A DNA stretch of 64,000 bases from Arthrobacter sp. P2b (GTDB taxonomy: Bacteria > Actinomycetota > Actinomycetes > Actinomycetales > Micrococcaceae): positions 248,001-312,000 of the forward strand of contig NZ_FVZL01000002.1 of the NCBI RefSeq assembly GCF_900168295.1, written 5' to 3'. Of the stretch, positions 54,674 to 63,412 are shown piece by piece. The notes beneath the pieces are model-generated. The model was not told where the DNA came from. It made no database searches and was given only the letters and a program-made list of their open reading frames with translations. Position numbers and translations under genes: made by a program. The first letter of the stretch is position 1. Each line of letters starts with the position of its first letter.

Positions 54674-55147
54674 TCAACCGTCGTAGGCCTTCTGCAGTTC
54701 GGCGATGTCCAGTTTCCGCATGCCCAGCATTGCCTGCATCGCCCGCTGCGAACCCTGGGGATCCGGTCCGGCAATCAGCGAGGGGAGGATGGCGGGAACA
54801 ATCTGCCACGACACCCCATACCGGTCCCGAAGCCATCCGCACTGGCTTTCCGTGCCGCCGTCGGTCAAAGCAGCCCAGTACCGGTCCACGGCGGCCTGGT
54901 CCTCGCAGTCCACCACGAAGGATACCGCTTCGGTGAAACCGGACGTCCGTGCTCCGTTCAGCGCGGTGAAACTGCGGCCTTCCAGTTCGAAGTCGACGGC
55001 GATGGCCTCACCTGCCGGCCCCGGCGCTTCCTCCCCGAACCGGGAGATGTCGAGGATTCTTGAATCGTCAAAGACGCTGGTGTAGAACATTGCGGCCTCT
55101 TCCGCCTGGTTCTCGAACCAGAGGCAGGTCCCGATCTTCCGTGGCAT
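54674..55147 (-). CDS. VOC-family protein (PhnB-like)
   Basis: Protein of 157 residues with the paired beta-alpha-beta-beta-beta modules of the vicinal oxygen chelate superfamily: CLWFENQAEEAAMFYTSVF and FELEGRSFTALNGA in the first, VSFVVDCEDQAAVDRYW and DRYGVSWQIVP in the second. The group is often labelled 3-demethylubiquinone methyltransferase, which is not a safe inference. AAGGAGCAACC precedes the ATG. Convergent with the barrel lipoprotein, 2 nt between stops. Confidence 0.86.
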   Translation of the reverse strand: MPRKIGTCLWFENQAEEAAMFYTSVFDDSRILDISRFGEEAPGPAGEAIAVDFELEGRSFTALNGARTSGFTEAVSFVVDCEDQAAVDRYWAALTDGGTESQCGWLRDRYGVSWQIVPAILPSLIAGPDPQGSQRAMQAMLGMRKLDIAELQKAYDG

Positions 55148-55216
55148 GGTTGCTCCTTTCGGCTTGAGCCTAGTGCGGATCGCGTCGGCCGGGAACGGGC
55201 GGCTAGGCTCGAATGC

Positions 55217-55618
55217 ATGAGTTCCCGGAACCTGTTGCCCGTGAAGCCGCCCTCCGCCCGCCTGGTGACCGCTGCGGCCGTTTCAGACATCGTGCTGATT
55301 CTGCTGTTTGCCGCCATCGGACGCGATGCCCACCAGCGCGGGGATGTTGTGGCGGGCGTCCTGCTCACTGCCTGGCCGTTCCTTGCCGGGGCGGCGGCCG
55401 GGTGGCTTGCCACCAGGGCGTGGCGGGACCCGTTCTCGGTGCGCCGGTCAGGTCTGGGGGTCTGGCTTGGCAGCCTGGTGGGCGGGATGCTCCTGCGGGC
55501 CGCCACCGGCCAAACGGTTGTGCTCCCCTTCATCATCGTGGCGCTGCTCAGCCTGGGTGTGCTGCTGCTTGGCTACCGTTTGTTGCTGGCCGCCATCGGG
55601 CGCAGACGGACCGTGTGA
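55217..55618 (+). CDS. DUF3054 membrane protein
   Basis: Protein of 133 residues with four helices (AAVSDIVLILLFAAIGRDAH, GVLLTAWPFLAGAAAGWLATRA, LGSLVGGMLLRAAT, VALLSLGVLLLGYRLLLA), matching DUF3054, function unknown. TAGGCT (55204-55209) lies 7 nt before the ATG, so a leaderless transcript is likely. Stands alone. Confidence 0.83.
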   Translation: MSSRNLLPVKPPSARLVTAAAVSDIVLILLFAAIGRDAHQRGDVVAGVLLTAWPFLAGAAAGWLATRAWRDPFSVRRSGLGVWLGSLVGGMLLRAATGQTVVLPFIIVALLSLGVLLLGYRLLLAAIGRRRTV

Positions 55619-55737
55619 CTTCCCGGCCGGGCACTGGGAGGGCGCGGCCCTGGCGGCCATGGTTGGTGTAATAGGCTGACAGTACCGAAACGCTTGCCGG
55701 GCAATGCCGCGGCGCAACAGATCCGGAAGGGTTCATC

Positions 55738-56019
55738 GTGATCACCGCATTCGTTCTGATCAAAACTGACGCTGCCCGTATTCCCGAGACAGCAGAGGAG
55801 ATCTCCGCGATCGAGGGCATCAGCGAGGTGTATTCAGTGACTGGCGAATGGGACCTGATCGCCGTTGCCCGCGTACCCCGGCACGAAGACCTGGCCGACG
55901 TCATTGCCGACAGGCTGTCCAAGGTCCCCGCCGTGGTCCACACCACTACCCACATCGCCTTCCGGGCCTACTCGCAGCACGACCTGGACGCAGCATTCTC
56001 ACTGGGGTTCGAGCAGTAG
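55738..56019 (+). CDS. Stand-alone Lrp/AsnC effector (RAM) domain protein
   Basis: Protein of 93 residues consisting only of the ligand-binding beta-alpha-beta domain of Lrp/AsnC regulators: ITAFVLIKTDAARIPETAEE, ISEVYSVTGEWDLIAVARVP and VVHTTTHIAFRAYS. No DNA-binding domain is present. Such proteins form ring-like oligomers that bind amino acids and can modulate full-length Lrp proteins. GTG start with GAAGGG upstream. Convergent with trpD. Confidence 0.88.
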   Translation: MITAFVLIKTDAARIPETAEEISAIEGISEVYSVTGEWDLIAVARVPRHEDLADVIADRLSKVPAVVHTTTHIAFRAYSQHDLDAAFSLGFEQ

Positions 56020-56025
56020 GCACCC

Positions 56026-57081
56026 CTAGGAGCTGGTGAGCGAGACCCACTTCTCCAGCACGGCTGCGGCAGCTCCGGAGTCGACCGACGCCGAGGCGCG
56101 GCCGTAGGCGTCCTTCATCCGGTCAAGGAACGGCCCTTCGGCCGCAGGGTCAAAAGCCACCAGGCCGGCCGCGGCATTGAGCAGCACCGCATCCCTCGCG
56201 GGTCCTTCCTTGCCCGCAAGCACTTCGCGGACCACAGCCGCGTTGGCCTGGGCGTCGCCGCCCCGGAGCTGTTCCACCGTAGCCAGGCTGATCCCCAGGT
56301 CCCGGGGATCGAATGTCAGTTCGCCCACAGAACCATTGCGGATTTCCCATACGGTGGAAGGGCCAGTGGTGGTCAGCTCATCGAGGCCGTCATTCCCCCG
56401 GAACACCAGGCCGCGGCTTCCGCGCCGGGCCAGGACGCCCGCCACCAGCGGCGCCATCCTCGCATTTGCGACTCCCACTGCCGAAGCCTGCACGTTGGCG
56501 GGGTTGGTGAGGGGCCCAAGAAAATTGAAGGCAGTGGGAATGGCGAGTTCGCGCCTCGGAACGGCCGTGTGACGGAACGACGGGTGGAAAACCTGCGCGA
56601 AGCAGAAGGTGATGCCCGCCTCTTCCGCATTGCGTGCAACCTGTGGAATGGACAGGTCGAGGCGGACGCCCAGCGCCTCCAGCACGTCCGCAGACCCGGA
56701 CGACGACGATGCAGCCCGGTTGCCGTGCTTCACCACCTTGGCGCCGGCGCCAGCGGCTACAAGGGCCGCCATGGTGGATATGTTCACCGTGTTGAGCTGG
56801 TCGCCGCCCGTACCGACAATGTCGAGCTTCTCACCGGAAATGGCCACCGGGTTGGCGTGAGCAAGCATGGCGTCCACCAGGCCGGACAGTTCCTCCACCG
56901 TTTCACCCTTGGCGCTGAGGGCAACCAGGAAGCCGGCGATCTGTGCAGCCGTGGCCTCCCCCGACATGATGGTGTCCATCGCCCAGGAGGTGTTGTCTGC
57001 CGTGAGGTCCCTGCCGCTGATCAATGCCGAGATCAACCGGGGCCAGGTGTTGCCGGACGCTGCAGATGCCTGTGAAGTCAC
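56026..57081 (-). CDS. trpD: Anthranilate phosphoribosyltransferase
   Basis: Tryptophan biosynthesis enzyme of 351 residues joining anthranilate to phosphoribosyl pyrophosphate. The PRPP site [18 protein letters not shown] and the [21 protein letters not shown] anthranilate/PRPP loop are exact. GTG start; AGGAG overlaps it and TAGCAT lies 6 nt upstream (57088-57093, minus strand), so a leaderless message is plausible. Not near other trp genes; in mycobacteria trpD also neighbours ctaE. Confidence 0.95.
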   Translation of the reverse strand: MTSQASAASGNTWPRLISALISGRDLTADNTSWAMDTIMSGEATAAQIAGFLVALSAKGETVEELSGLVDAMLAHANPVAISGEKLDIVGTGGDQLNTVNISTMAALVAAGAGAKVVKHGNRAASSSSGSADVLEALGVRLDLSIPQVARNAEEAGITFCFAQVFHPSFRHTAVPRRELAIPTAFNFLGPLTNPANVQASAVGVANARMAPLVAGVLARRGSRGLVFRGNDGLDELTTTGPSTVWEIRNGSVGELTFDPRDLGISLATVEQLRGGDAQANAAVVREVLAGKEGPARDAVLLNAAAGLVAFDPAAEGPFLDRMKDAYGRASASVDSGAAAAVLEKWVSLTSS

Positions 57082-57193
57082 CTCCTGATGCTATCGAGGG
57101 ATAGCGGGGACTGACCAATATGAACGGCCGCGGGAACTTTTCCCGGCGATTTCGCGTCTTTGTAGAAAAAGTCCCCCGAAAAGGCGGTTTGCG

Positions 57194-57227
57194 TTGGGCA
57201 GCACGGACTTTTACAGACATAATGTCT
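57194..57227 (+). promoter_or_regulatory. Candidate ctaE promoter with embedded palindrome
   Basis: TTGGGC (57194-57199), 18-nt spacer, CATAAT (57218-57223): transcription would begin at the GTG itself. AGACAT-A-ATGTCT (57215-57227) is a 13-bp palindrome covering the -10 region, suited to a repressor. Confidence 0.4.
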
Positions 57228-57229
57228 AT

Positions 57230-57868
57230 GTGACATCTGCGACCCATGCCCCCAGTACCCCGGCGCACCCCACGCTGAACCGCCCCAATATGGTTTCCGT
57301 TGGAACCGTTGTGTGGCTGTCCAGCGAGTTGATGTTCTTCGCCGGTCTCTTCGCCATGTACTTCACCCTGCGCTCCACAAGCGCGCAGATGTGGGCGGAC
57401 GAGACAGCCAAGCTCAACTTCCCCTTTGCGCTCGTTAACACGATCGTCCTCGTGGCCAGTTCCTTCACTTGCCAGATGGGCGTCTTCGCCGCTGAGCGGC
57501 TCCAGCCGCGCCGGACCGGGGGTGCCTTGCAGTTCTCCCGCTGGGGAATGAACGAATGGTTCACCCTGACGTTCCTCATGGGCGCGTTCTTCGTCGCCGG
57601 CCAGGCCACCGAATACGCAATGCTCGTCTCCGAGCACGTATCGCTGTCGTCCAACGCCTACGGCTCGGCCTTCTACATGACAACGGGCTTCCACGGCCTC
57701 CACGTCATCGGCGGCCTGATCGCCTTCCTGCTCATCATGGGCCGGTCATTTGCCGCGAAGAAGTTCGGTCACTTCGAGGCAACGTCCGCGATCGTCACCT
57801 CGTACTACTGGCACTTCGTGGACGTTGTGTGGATCGGCCTCTTCCTGGTCATCTACGTACTCAAGTAG
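57230..57868 (+). CDS. ctaE: Cytochrome c oxidase subunit III
   Basis: Membrane subunit of the aa3 oxidase, 212 residues, five helices. [17 protein letters not shown] carries the conserved Glu, and [16 protein letters not shown] and [14 protein letters not shown] the conserved His residues of the family. GTG at 57230 preferred; a longer in-frame ATG at 57194 overlaps the promoter. First gene of ctaE-qcrC-qcrA-qcrB, which encode parts of the actinobacterial bcc-aa3 supercomplex. Confidence 0.94.
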   Translation: MTSATHAPSTPAHPTLNRPNMVSVGTVVWLSSELMFFAGLFAMYFTLRSTSAQMWADETAKLNFPFALVNTIVLVASSFTCQMGVFAAERLQPRRTGGALQFSRWGMNEWFTLTFLMGAFFVAGQATEYAMLVSEHVSLSSNAYGSAFYMTTGFHGLHVIGGLIAFLLIMGRSFAAKKFGHFEATSAIVTSYYWHFVDVVWIGLFLVIYVLK

Positions 57869-57954
57869 CCAGCTTTGATTCTTTTTCTACAAGAGGCAGA
57901 ATTTCAGGTAGCGGCTCCCGGAGCCGGCGCAGGAACGAATAAAGGAACCACCAC

Positions 57955-58743
57955 GTGAAGGCACTCTCACAAAAGCGGCGTCACCCACTTGCAGCCATAG
58001 CGCTGCTCCTGATGGGTCTCCTCCTCACGGGTGGGCTCTATGCCGTCGCCACCACCGTCAACGAGGCCAAGGCTTCCACCACTACCTACAGCGCAAACGA
58101 CGTTGAGGAAGGCGGCAAGCTCTTCGCCGCCAACTGCGCCACGTGCCACGGTATGGGCGCCAGCGGAAGCCAGGACGGTCCTTCACTGGTGGGCGTGGGT
58201 GCCGCTGCCGTTGACTTCCAGGTGGGCACCGGGCGCATGCCGATGCAGATGAACGGCCCGCAGGCCCTGGAGAAGCCAGTCCAGTTCAACGATGAACAGA
58301 CCCACCAGCTTGCAGCCTACGTCGCTTCCCTGGGAGCCGGCCCGGCAATCCCTGAGGAACACCTGCTGGATGAGGGCGGCAACGCCGCTGAGGGTGGCGA
58401 ACTGTTCCGCACCAACTGCGCCATGTGCCACAACGCTGCTGCCGCCGGCGGTGCACTGACCCGCGGCAAGTTCGCCCCTGCACTGTCGGACACTTCCGGA
58501 AAGCACATCTACGAGGCCATGGTCACCGGCCCGCAGAACATGCCCGTCTTCAGTGATTCCAACATCACTCCCGAAGGCAAGCGCGACATCATCACCTTCC
58601 TGAAGCAGATCGAGACCAGCGGCTCCCCCGGCGGCGCTGACCTTGGCTCCCTTGGTCCCGTCGCAGAAGGCCTGTTTGTCTGGGTTGCCGGCCTGGGTGT
58701 CATCATCGCCTTCACCATCTGGCTGACCTCCCGTACGTCCTGA
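57955..58743 (+). CDS. qcrC: Diheme cytochrome c subunit of the bcc complex
   Basis: Membrane-anchored cytochrome of 262 residues. An N-terminal helix (about 11-32) and a C-terminal helix (about 235-258) flank two heme c domains with CATCH (61-65) and CAMCH (155-159). Replaces soluble cytochrome c by passing electrons directly from QcrA/QcrB to the oxidase. GTG start. Heme attachment needs a cytochrome c maturation system encoded elsewhere. Confidence 0.96.
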   Translation: MKALSQKRRHPLAAIALLLMGLLLTGGLYAVATTVNEAKASTTTYSANDVEEGGKLFAANCATCHGMGASGSQDGPSLVGVGAAAVDFQVGTGRMPMQMNGPQALEKPVQFNDEQTHQLAAYVASLGAGPAIPEEHLLDEGGNAAEGGELFRTNCAMCHNAAAAGGALTRGKFAPALSDTSGKHIYEAMVTGPQNMPVFSDSNITPEGKRDIITFLKQIETSGSPGGADLGSLGPVAEGLFVWVAGLGVIIAFTIWLTSRTS

Positions 58744-58842
58744 CGTCCGGCAACGCACCACAAACTTCTGCTGCCCTGTCAGCAGGTTGATATTAGAAAC
58801 TAACCCGGCAACCGCCGGGACGAGAGAAGGATGAGGCGAATT

Positions 58843-59916
58843 ATGGGCAACCATAGTGACGGCAGTCCGAACCACTCGGGCACCGTAGCTACGGCTGGTC
58901 AGAATGAGGTGGAGAAGTTCCAGGACCCTGGAATTCCCCCGCACCGTTTGCGCCTGGCTGACACGGACCCGAAGGCCGCAAAGCGGGCAGAACGGCAGGT
59001 CGCCTTACTATTTGGCATCTCTGTTGTTGGAACCCTGATCTTCCTGGTGGCGTACTTTGCCATCGATCTGGGGCCTGGAGACTCAACCATTGACACCATC
59101 CGGATCCAGAACATGCTCCTGGGTCTTGGAACGGCTTTCGCGATGCTCGGCATCGGCACCGGCATCGTGCACTGGGCCAAGGCCCTGATGCCGGACCACG
59201 AAGTCTCAGAGGAACGCCACGCCATCCGCTACGAAGAGGACCGGCAGGCTGCCGTCCGCATCGTTGACGACATCGTGGAAGAGACGGGCATCAAGCGCCG
59301 TCCGCTGATCCGGAACACCCTGCTGGGTGCCGTTGCACTCGCACCGCTTCCGGCGGTCGCCATCTTCGGCGACCTCGGCCCGCGTCCGGACAACAAGCTT
59401 GCCCACACCATGTGGGCTCCCCAGGACGGGCAGCTCAAGCGTCTCGCCCGTGACCCCGACGGTACGCCCATCAAGGCATCGGACGTCACCATCGGCTCGG
59501 CATTCCATGTCATTCCCGAAGGCCTGAACGAACTCCACGAGGGCAAGCTCAACGAGAAGGCCAAGGCAGTTGTGCTGCTGATGCGCCTTGATCCCGCATC
59601 GCTGAACCCTTCCGCGGGACGCGAGGACTGGGGATACAACGGAATCGTTGCTTACTCCAAGATCTGCACCCACGTCGGGTGCCCTGTCGCTCTTTACGAG
59701 CAGCAGACGCACCACCTGCTGTGCCCGTGCCACCAGTCCACCTTTGACCTCACGCAGGAGTGCAAGGTGATCTTCGGCCCCGCCAGCCGTCCTCTCCCCC
59801 AGCTGCCCATCGCAGTTGATGACGAGGGATACCTGGTCGCCACCAGCGACTTCAAAGAACCCGTAGGACCAAGTTACTGGGAGCGTGATATGCATGAGCG
59901 CAGCATCAACAGCTGA
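58843..59916 (+). CDS. qcrA: Rieske iron-sulfur subunit of the bcc complex
   Basis: Protein of 357 residues with three N-terminal membrane helices, as in actinobacterial Rieske proteins, and a C-terminal Rieske domain with CTHVGCP and CPCHQSTFD providing the 2Fe-2S ligands and the disulfide. It oxidises menaquinol and passes electrons to QcrC. ATG 58843 has GAGG 5 nt upstream; an in-frame ATG at 58831 is an alternative. The 3' end overlaps qcrB by 23 nt. Confidence 0.94.
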   Translation: MGNHSDGSPNHSGTVATAGQNEVEKFQDPGIPPHRLRLADTDPKAAKRAERQVALLFGISVVGTLIFLVAYFAIDLGPGDSTIDTIRIQNMLLGLGTAFAMLGIGTGIVHWAKALMPDHEVSEERHAIRYEEDRQAAVRIVDDIVEETGIKRRPLIRNTLLGAVALAPLPAVAIFGDLGPRPDNKLAHTMWAPQDGQLKRLARDPDGTPIKASDVTIGSAFHVIPEGLNELHEGKLNEKAKAVVLLMRLDPASLNPSAGREDWGYNGIVAYSKICTHVGCPVALYEQQTHHLLCPCHQSTFDLTQECKVIFGPASRPLPQLPIAVDDEGYLVATSDFKEPVGPSYWERDMHERSINS

Positions 59917-61564
59917 GCCCGCTTTCGTCGCCAAAACCAAGACAGGCCGGTTCACCGACTTCGTCGATGCACGTGTTGGCGGTTCCGGAATCCTCCGGGA
60001 ATTCGGCCGCAAGGTATTCCCGGACCACTGGTCCTTCATGTTCGGCGAAGTGGCACTGTACTCCTTCGTCATCCTGCTCCTTTCGGGCACGTTCCTGACG
60101 TTCTTCTTCGATCCGTCCATGGCGGAGACGCATTACGACGGCTCCTACGTTCCCCTCAAGGGCGTCGAAATGTCGGTGGCGTACAACTCGTCGCTGGACA
60201 TCTCCTTTGACGTCCGTGGCGGCCTCTTCATGCGCCAGGTCCACCACTGGGCGGCGCTGCTGTTCGTGGCTTCCATCGCCGTGCACATGCTGAGGGTCTT
60301 CTTCACCGGAGCGTTCCGCAAGCCCCGTGAAATGAACTGGGTTGTGGGTGGCGTGCTCCTCATCCTCGCGATGGCTGCCGGCTTCACCGGCTACTCCCTC
60401 CCCGATGACCTGCTTTCCGGCAACGGCCTGCGCATCATCGACGGCGTGATCAAGTCCATCCCGGTCATCGGAACGTACATCTCATTCTTCCTGTTCGGCG
60501 GGGAGTTCCCGGGAACGGCCATCATCGGCCGCCTGTACATGCTGCACATCCTGCTTGTACCGGCACTGATCCTGCTGATGATCGTGCTGCACCTCTTCAT
60601 GGTGGTCGTCCACAAGCACACCCAGTACCCCGGCCCGGGCCGCAACGACAACAACGTTGTCGGCTACCCTCTGGGACCTGTCTACGCCGCCAAGGCCGGT
60701 GGCTTCTTCTTCATCGTGTTCGGTGTCCTGGCCCTGATGGCCGGTTTCTTCACCATCAACCCGATCTGGAACTACGGCCCGTACGATCCCTCTCCCGTGT
60801 CAGCCGGTACCCAGCCCGACTGGTACATCGGTTTCGTTGACGGCGCCCTGCGCCTGATGCCCGGCACCTTGGGCAACTGGCAGGTGGAACAGGACTGGTT
60901 CGGCTTCGTCTTCAGCTTCAACGTCCTGCTTCCGGCCCTCGTGCCTGCCGGCATCCTCTTCACCGTGATGTTCATGTACCCCTGGATCGAGCGGTGGATC
61001 ACCAAGGACGACCGCGAGCACCACGTCCTGGACCGTCCCCGCAACGCCCCGACCCGTACGGCGATTGGCATGGCAGGGTTCGTCTGGTACTGCGTGATGT
61101 GGGCAGCTGCGGGTTCCGACCTCATCGCCACGCACTTCGGTGTCTCCCTGAACGATGTCACGTACTGGCTGCGCGCCCTGTTCTTCATCGGCCCGATCAT
61201 TGCGTTCATCGTCACCAAGCGCGTTGCCCTGGCCCTCCAGCGCAAGGACCGCGAGATTGCACTCCACGGCCGCGAAACCGGCCGCATCGTCCGTCTCCCC
61301 CACGGCGAATTCATCGAGGTCCACGCACCTCTTGATGAGTACAAGCGCTACAAGCTGGTGGGATTCGAGTCGCCTGAGGTGCTTCCGGCCGTGCCGAACG
61401 AGCACGGTGTGGTGACCAGCAAGGAGAAGCGCCGCGCGTTCCTCTCCAAGTGGTTCTTCGAGGACCGCGTTGCTCCCGCCACTCCTGCAGAGCTGGAAGC
61501 CGCCCACGGCCACGGCCATGCAGCGGTTGAAGCCCCCGAAGAAGCAAAGAGCCTGTCCCACTAA
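59894..61564 (+). CDS. qcrB: Cytochrome b subunit of the bcc complex
   Basis: Diheme cytochrome b of 556 residues. HHWAALLFVASIAVHMLRVF and MLHILLVPALILLMIVLHLFMVVVHKH contain the heme-ligating His pairs; the quinol-oxidation motif region follows (PDW-type YIGFVDG). A long soluble C-terminal tail of about 120 residues, with His/Glu-rich end, is typical of actinobacteria. This is the subunit bound by Q203-type inhibitors in mycobacteria. Start ATG 59894 overlaps qcrA; a strong terminator follows. Confidence 0.95.
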   Translation: MSAASTAEPAFVAKTKTGRFTDFVDARVGGSGILREFGRKVFPDHWSFMFGEVALYSFVILLLSGTFLTFFFDPSMAETHYDGSYVPLKGVEMSVAYNSSLDISFDVRGGLFMRQVHHWAALLFVASIAVHMLRVFFTGAFRKPREMNWVVGGVLLILAMAAGFTGYSLPDDLLSGNGLRIIDGVIKSIPVIGTYISFFLFGGEFPGTAIIGRLYMLHILLVPALILLMIVLHLFMVVVHKHTQYPGPGRNDNNVVGYPLGPVYAAKAGGFFFIVFGVLALMAGFFTINPIWNYGPYDPSPVSAGTQPDWYIGFVDGALRLMPGTLGNWQVEQDWFGFVFSFNVLLPALVPAGILFTVMFMYPWIERWITKDDREHHVLDRPRNAPTRTAIGMAGFVWYCVMWAAAGSDLIATHFGVSLNDVTYWLRALFFIGPIIAFIVTKRVALALQRKDREIALHGRETGRIVRLPHGEFIEVHAPLDEYKRYKLVGFESPEVLPAVPNEHGVVTSKEKRRAFLSKWFFEDRVAPATPAELEAAHGHGHAAVEAPEEAKSLSH

Positions 61565-61581
61565 GCTCCACGTTCAGACAG

Positions 61582-61615
61582 CAAGAGGCCCGGTCCAGAT
61601 GGACCGGGCCTCTTG
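61582..61615. terminator. Terminator after qcrB
   Basis: Perfect 15-bp stem (61582-61596 with 61601-61615), 4-nt loop, followed by TGTTTTCC on the plus strand. The GntR gene converges from the other side. Confidence 0.93.
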
Positions 61616-61679
61616 TGTTTTCCTGTTCGCAGGCTTCAGGCAGCCGGACGCAGGCGGGCCGCCAGGATTCCTGCCAGGT

Positions 61680-62450
61680 CTAGTGGTTCCGCGCCCGGCG
61701 TGCTCCGGGACGCTGCAGGGGAACCCACAGCTTGTACCTGTCCGCCCGGTAGTAGGACACCGAATAGTCCACCATCGCGCGGGCAACGAAGGCGTGCCGC
61801 TGGATTTTCAGCAACGGCGAACCGACCTCGACATTAAGCAGCCGGGCGGTGGACGGCGAAGCAGCGGTGGCCTCGATCATGTCCTCGCCCCACTCCATCA
61901 CCAGCCCGAATTGCTCGCTGAGGACGTTATACAGCGACGTCGGGGGTTCACCGTCCAGGAGCCCGGGCACCCGGTGGGCAGGAATGAAGTTTTCATCAAC
62001 GCTCATGGGCTCACCGTCAGCGAGCAGCAGCCGGCGGAAGCGCACCAGCGGCGTCCCCTCGTCCAGCTGCAGTTCACGCGCGAGGAAGGCGCTGGCGCCG
62101 ATTTGTTCGAAGCTGAGGACTTTGGCTGCCGGGACCATGCCGCGGCGCTGCATCTCCTCACTGTAGGAGGTCAGCTTTACCTGAAGGTCGAGTTTTGGCC
62201 GGCGGACAAACGTGCCCAGCCCCACCACCCGTTCAATGACCTCTTCACCCACCAGTGCGTCGATCGCCTGGCGGACGGTCATCCGGGCAAGTCCGAACCG
62301 CTCCGCAAGATCCCGCTCGGAGGGCAGCGCAGAACCCGGCGGGCAGGACTCAGCGATGTAGCTCCGCAGGATCTCCCGCAGCTGGACATAGATCGCCGTG
62401 CCGCTGGCACGGTCAATCTCGCCCCTGATTCCCTTAGCGCCAACCGCCAT
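61680..62450 (-). CDS. GntR/HutC-family regulator, DasR-like
   Basis: Transcription factor of 256 residues: N-terminal winged helix (LPSERDLAERFGLARMTVRQ) and C-terminal UTRA effector domain (LSFEQIGASAFLARELQLDEGTPLVRFRRL, SVDENFIP). DasR proteins sense glucosamine-6-phosphate or GlcNAc-6-phosphate and control PTS and chitin-use genes. The identity is supported by a GGTCTAGACC core between this gene and divergent ptsH, nearly the DasR operator. GGGAGA precedes the ATG. Convergent with qcrB. Confidence 0.85.
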   Translation of the reverse strand: MAVGAKGIRGEIDRASGTAIYVQLREILRSYIAESCPPGSALPSERDLAERFGLARMTVRQAIDALVGEEVIERVVGLGTFVRRPKLDLQVKLTSYSEEMQRRGMVPAAKVLSFEQIGASAFLARELQLDEGTPLVRFRRLLLADGEPMSVDENFIPAHRVPGLLDGEPPTSLYNVLSEQFGLVMEWGEDMIEATAASPSTARLLNVEVGSPLLKIQRHAFVARAMVDYSVSYYRADRYKLWVPLQRPGARRARNH

Positions 62451-62494
62451 GGTCTGTCTCCCTGCCGTCGATTTTCCCCTTCAATCGTAGGGCA

Positions 62495-62504
62495 GGTCTA
62501 GACC
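62495..62504. promoter_or_regulatory. DasR-type operator (dre) between gntR and ptsH
   Basis: GGTCTAGACC, with flanks AGGTCTAGACCAG, agrees with the Streptomyces dre consensus at 13 of 16 positions. It lies 45-54 nt before the regulator start and about 110 nt before ptsH, so it could serve both; the ptsH -10 is probably TATATT at 62554-62559. Confidence 0.75.
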
Positions 62505-62614
62505 AGCTCCGTGCAGCCGATACCTTCTTTGGTAATGGACGATGCAGGCCCGCTATATTTGGTCAGGAAATTCTGTTACCGACGGATGGGGCCGTCACGA
62601 CGAAGGAGTCCCCT

Positions 62615-62908
62615 TTGCCAACACACAAGGCCGTGGTCACGGCCTCCGTCGGCCTGCACGCACGGCCGGCAGCCATCTTTGTCCGGGCCGTCACCGACAC
62701 CGGGCTTCCTGTGACGATCGCCAAAGCCGGTATCAACGGCGTGGACGCCCGGTCGTTGCTTCACGTGATGACTGCTGACTTCCAGCACGGGTGCGAGGTG
62801 GAACTGGGCATCAGCGAGAACGCCCTGAACGGGGCTGTAAGCCGCGAAAAGGCGGAAGATGCCCTCCGGGGCCTTGCCGTTCTCCTGGAGTCGCAGGGCG
62901 CGCTGTAG
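62615..62908 (+). CDS. ptsH: HPr phosphocarrier protein of the PTS
   Basis: Protein of 97 residues that carries phosphate from enzyme I to sugar-specific enzyme II. VGLHARPAA holds the phosphorylated His and NGVDARSLLHVMT the Ser-46 region. TTG start with AAGGAG 6 nt upstream. Divergent from the DasR-like regulator, with a dre-type operator between them, linking PTS expression to amino-sugar availability (inference). A strong terminator follows. Confidence 0.94.
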   Translation: MPTHKAVVTASVGLHARPAAIFVRAVTDTGLPVTIAKAGINGVDARSLLHVMTADFQHGCEVELGISENALNGAVSREKAEDALRGLAVLLESQGAL

Positions 62909-62948
62909 ACGGAACTGGGCTTCAGATAAAAACAGAGCGGGCATAAAC

Positions 62949-62997
62949 AACAACGACGTCGGGCCCCCACCTTAGGTGGGGGCCCGACGTCGTTGTT
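62949..62997. terminator. Bidirectional terminator between ptsH and ctaF
   Basis: Stem of 24 bp (62949-62972 with 62974-62997) enclosing a very short loop, with A-rich left and T-rich right flanks. It serves the two convergent genes. Confidence 0.92.
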
Positions 62998-63010
62998 TGC
63001 TATCTGCTGC

Positions 63011-63412
63011 CTAGTGGGCGTGGTCTCCGCGGCTGTACTCGTAGACCCAGCCTACGAGGGCTACAACAGCCAGACCGGCCGCGATGTAGACGATCCAGAA
63101 GCCGACAGCCAGGCCAAGGAACCCGCCTGCGCAGGCGAGGCCAAGTACCAGCGGCCACCAGCTCCAGGGGCTGAAGTGACCCTGTTCGCCGGCGCCTTCG
63201 TGGATTTCAGCGTCGCTGCGGTCCTCGGGACGCAAGCCGACGCGCTTGCCGGTGAAGCCGAGGTATCCGCCGATCATGCCGGCGAGGCCGCCCACCAGCA
63301 GGATGCCCAGGATGCCTACCCATTCGCCCCAGTTGGTCAGGAAACCGTAAACCAGTGCTACCGGGACAAAGAAGAAGACTCCGGCTCCAAAGATCCAAGA
63401 TTCGATTTTCAC
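63011..63412 (-). CDS. ctaF: Cytochrome c oxidase subunit IV
   Basis: Actinobacterial subunit of 133 residues of the aa3 oxidase: four helices ([67 protein letters not shown] region, [14 protein letters not shown]) and a His-rich end. GTG start overlaps the ctaD stop by GTGA, so it is translationally coupled. Confidence 0.92.
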   Translation of the reverse strand: MKIESWIFGAGVFFFVPVALVYGFLTNWGEWVGILGILLVGGLAGMIGGYLGFTGKRVGLRPEDRSDAEIHEGAGEQGHFSPWSWWPLVLGLACAGGFLGLAVGFWIVYIAAGLAVVALVGWVYEYSRGDHAH

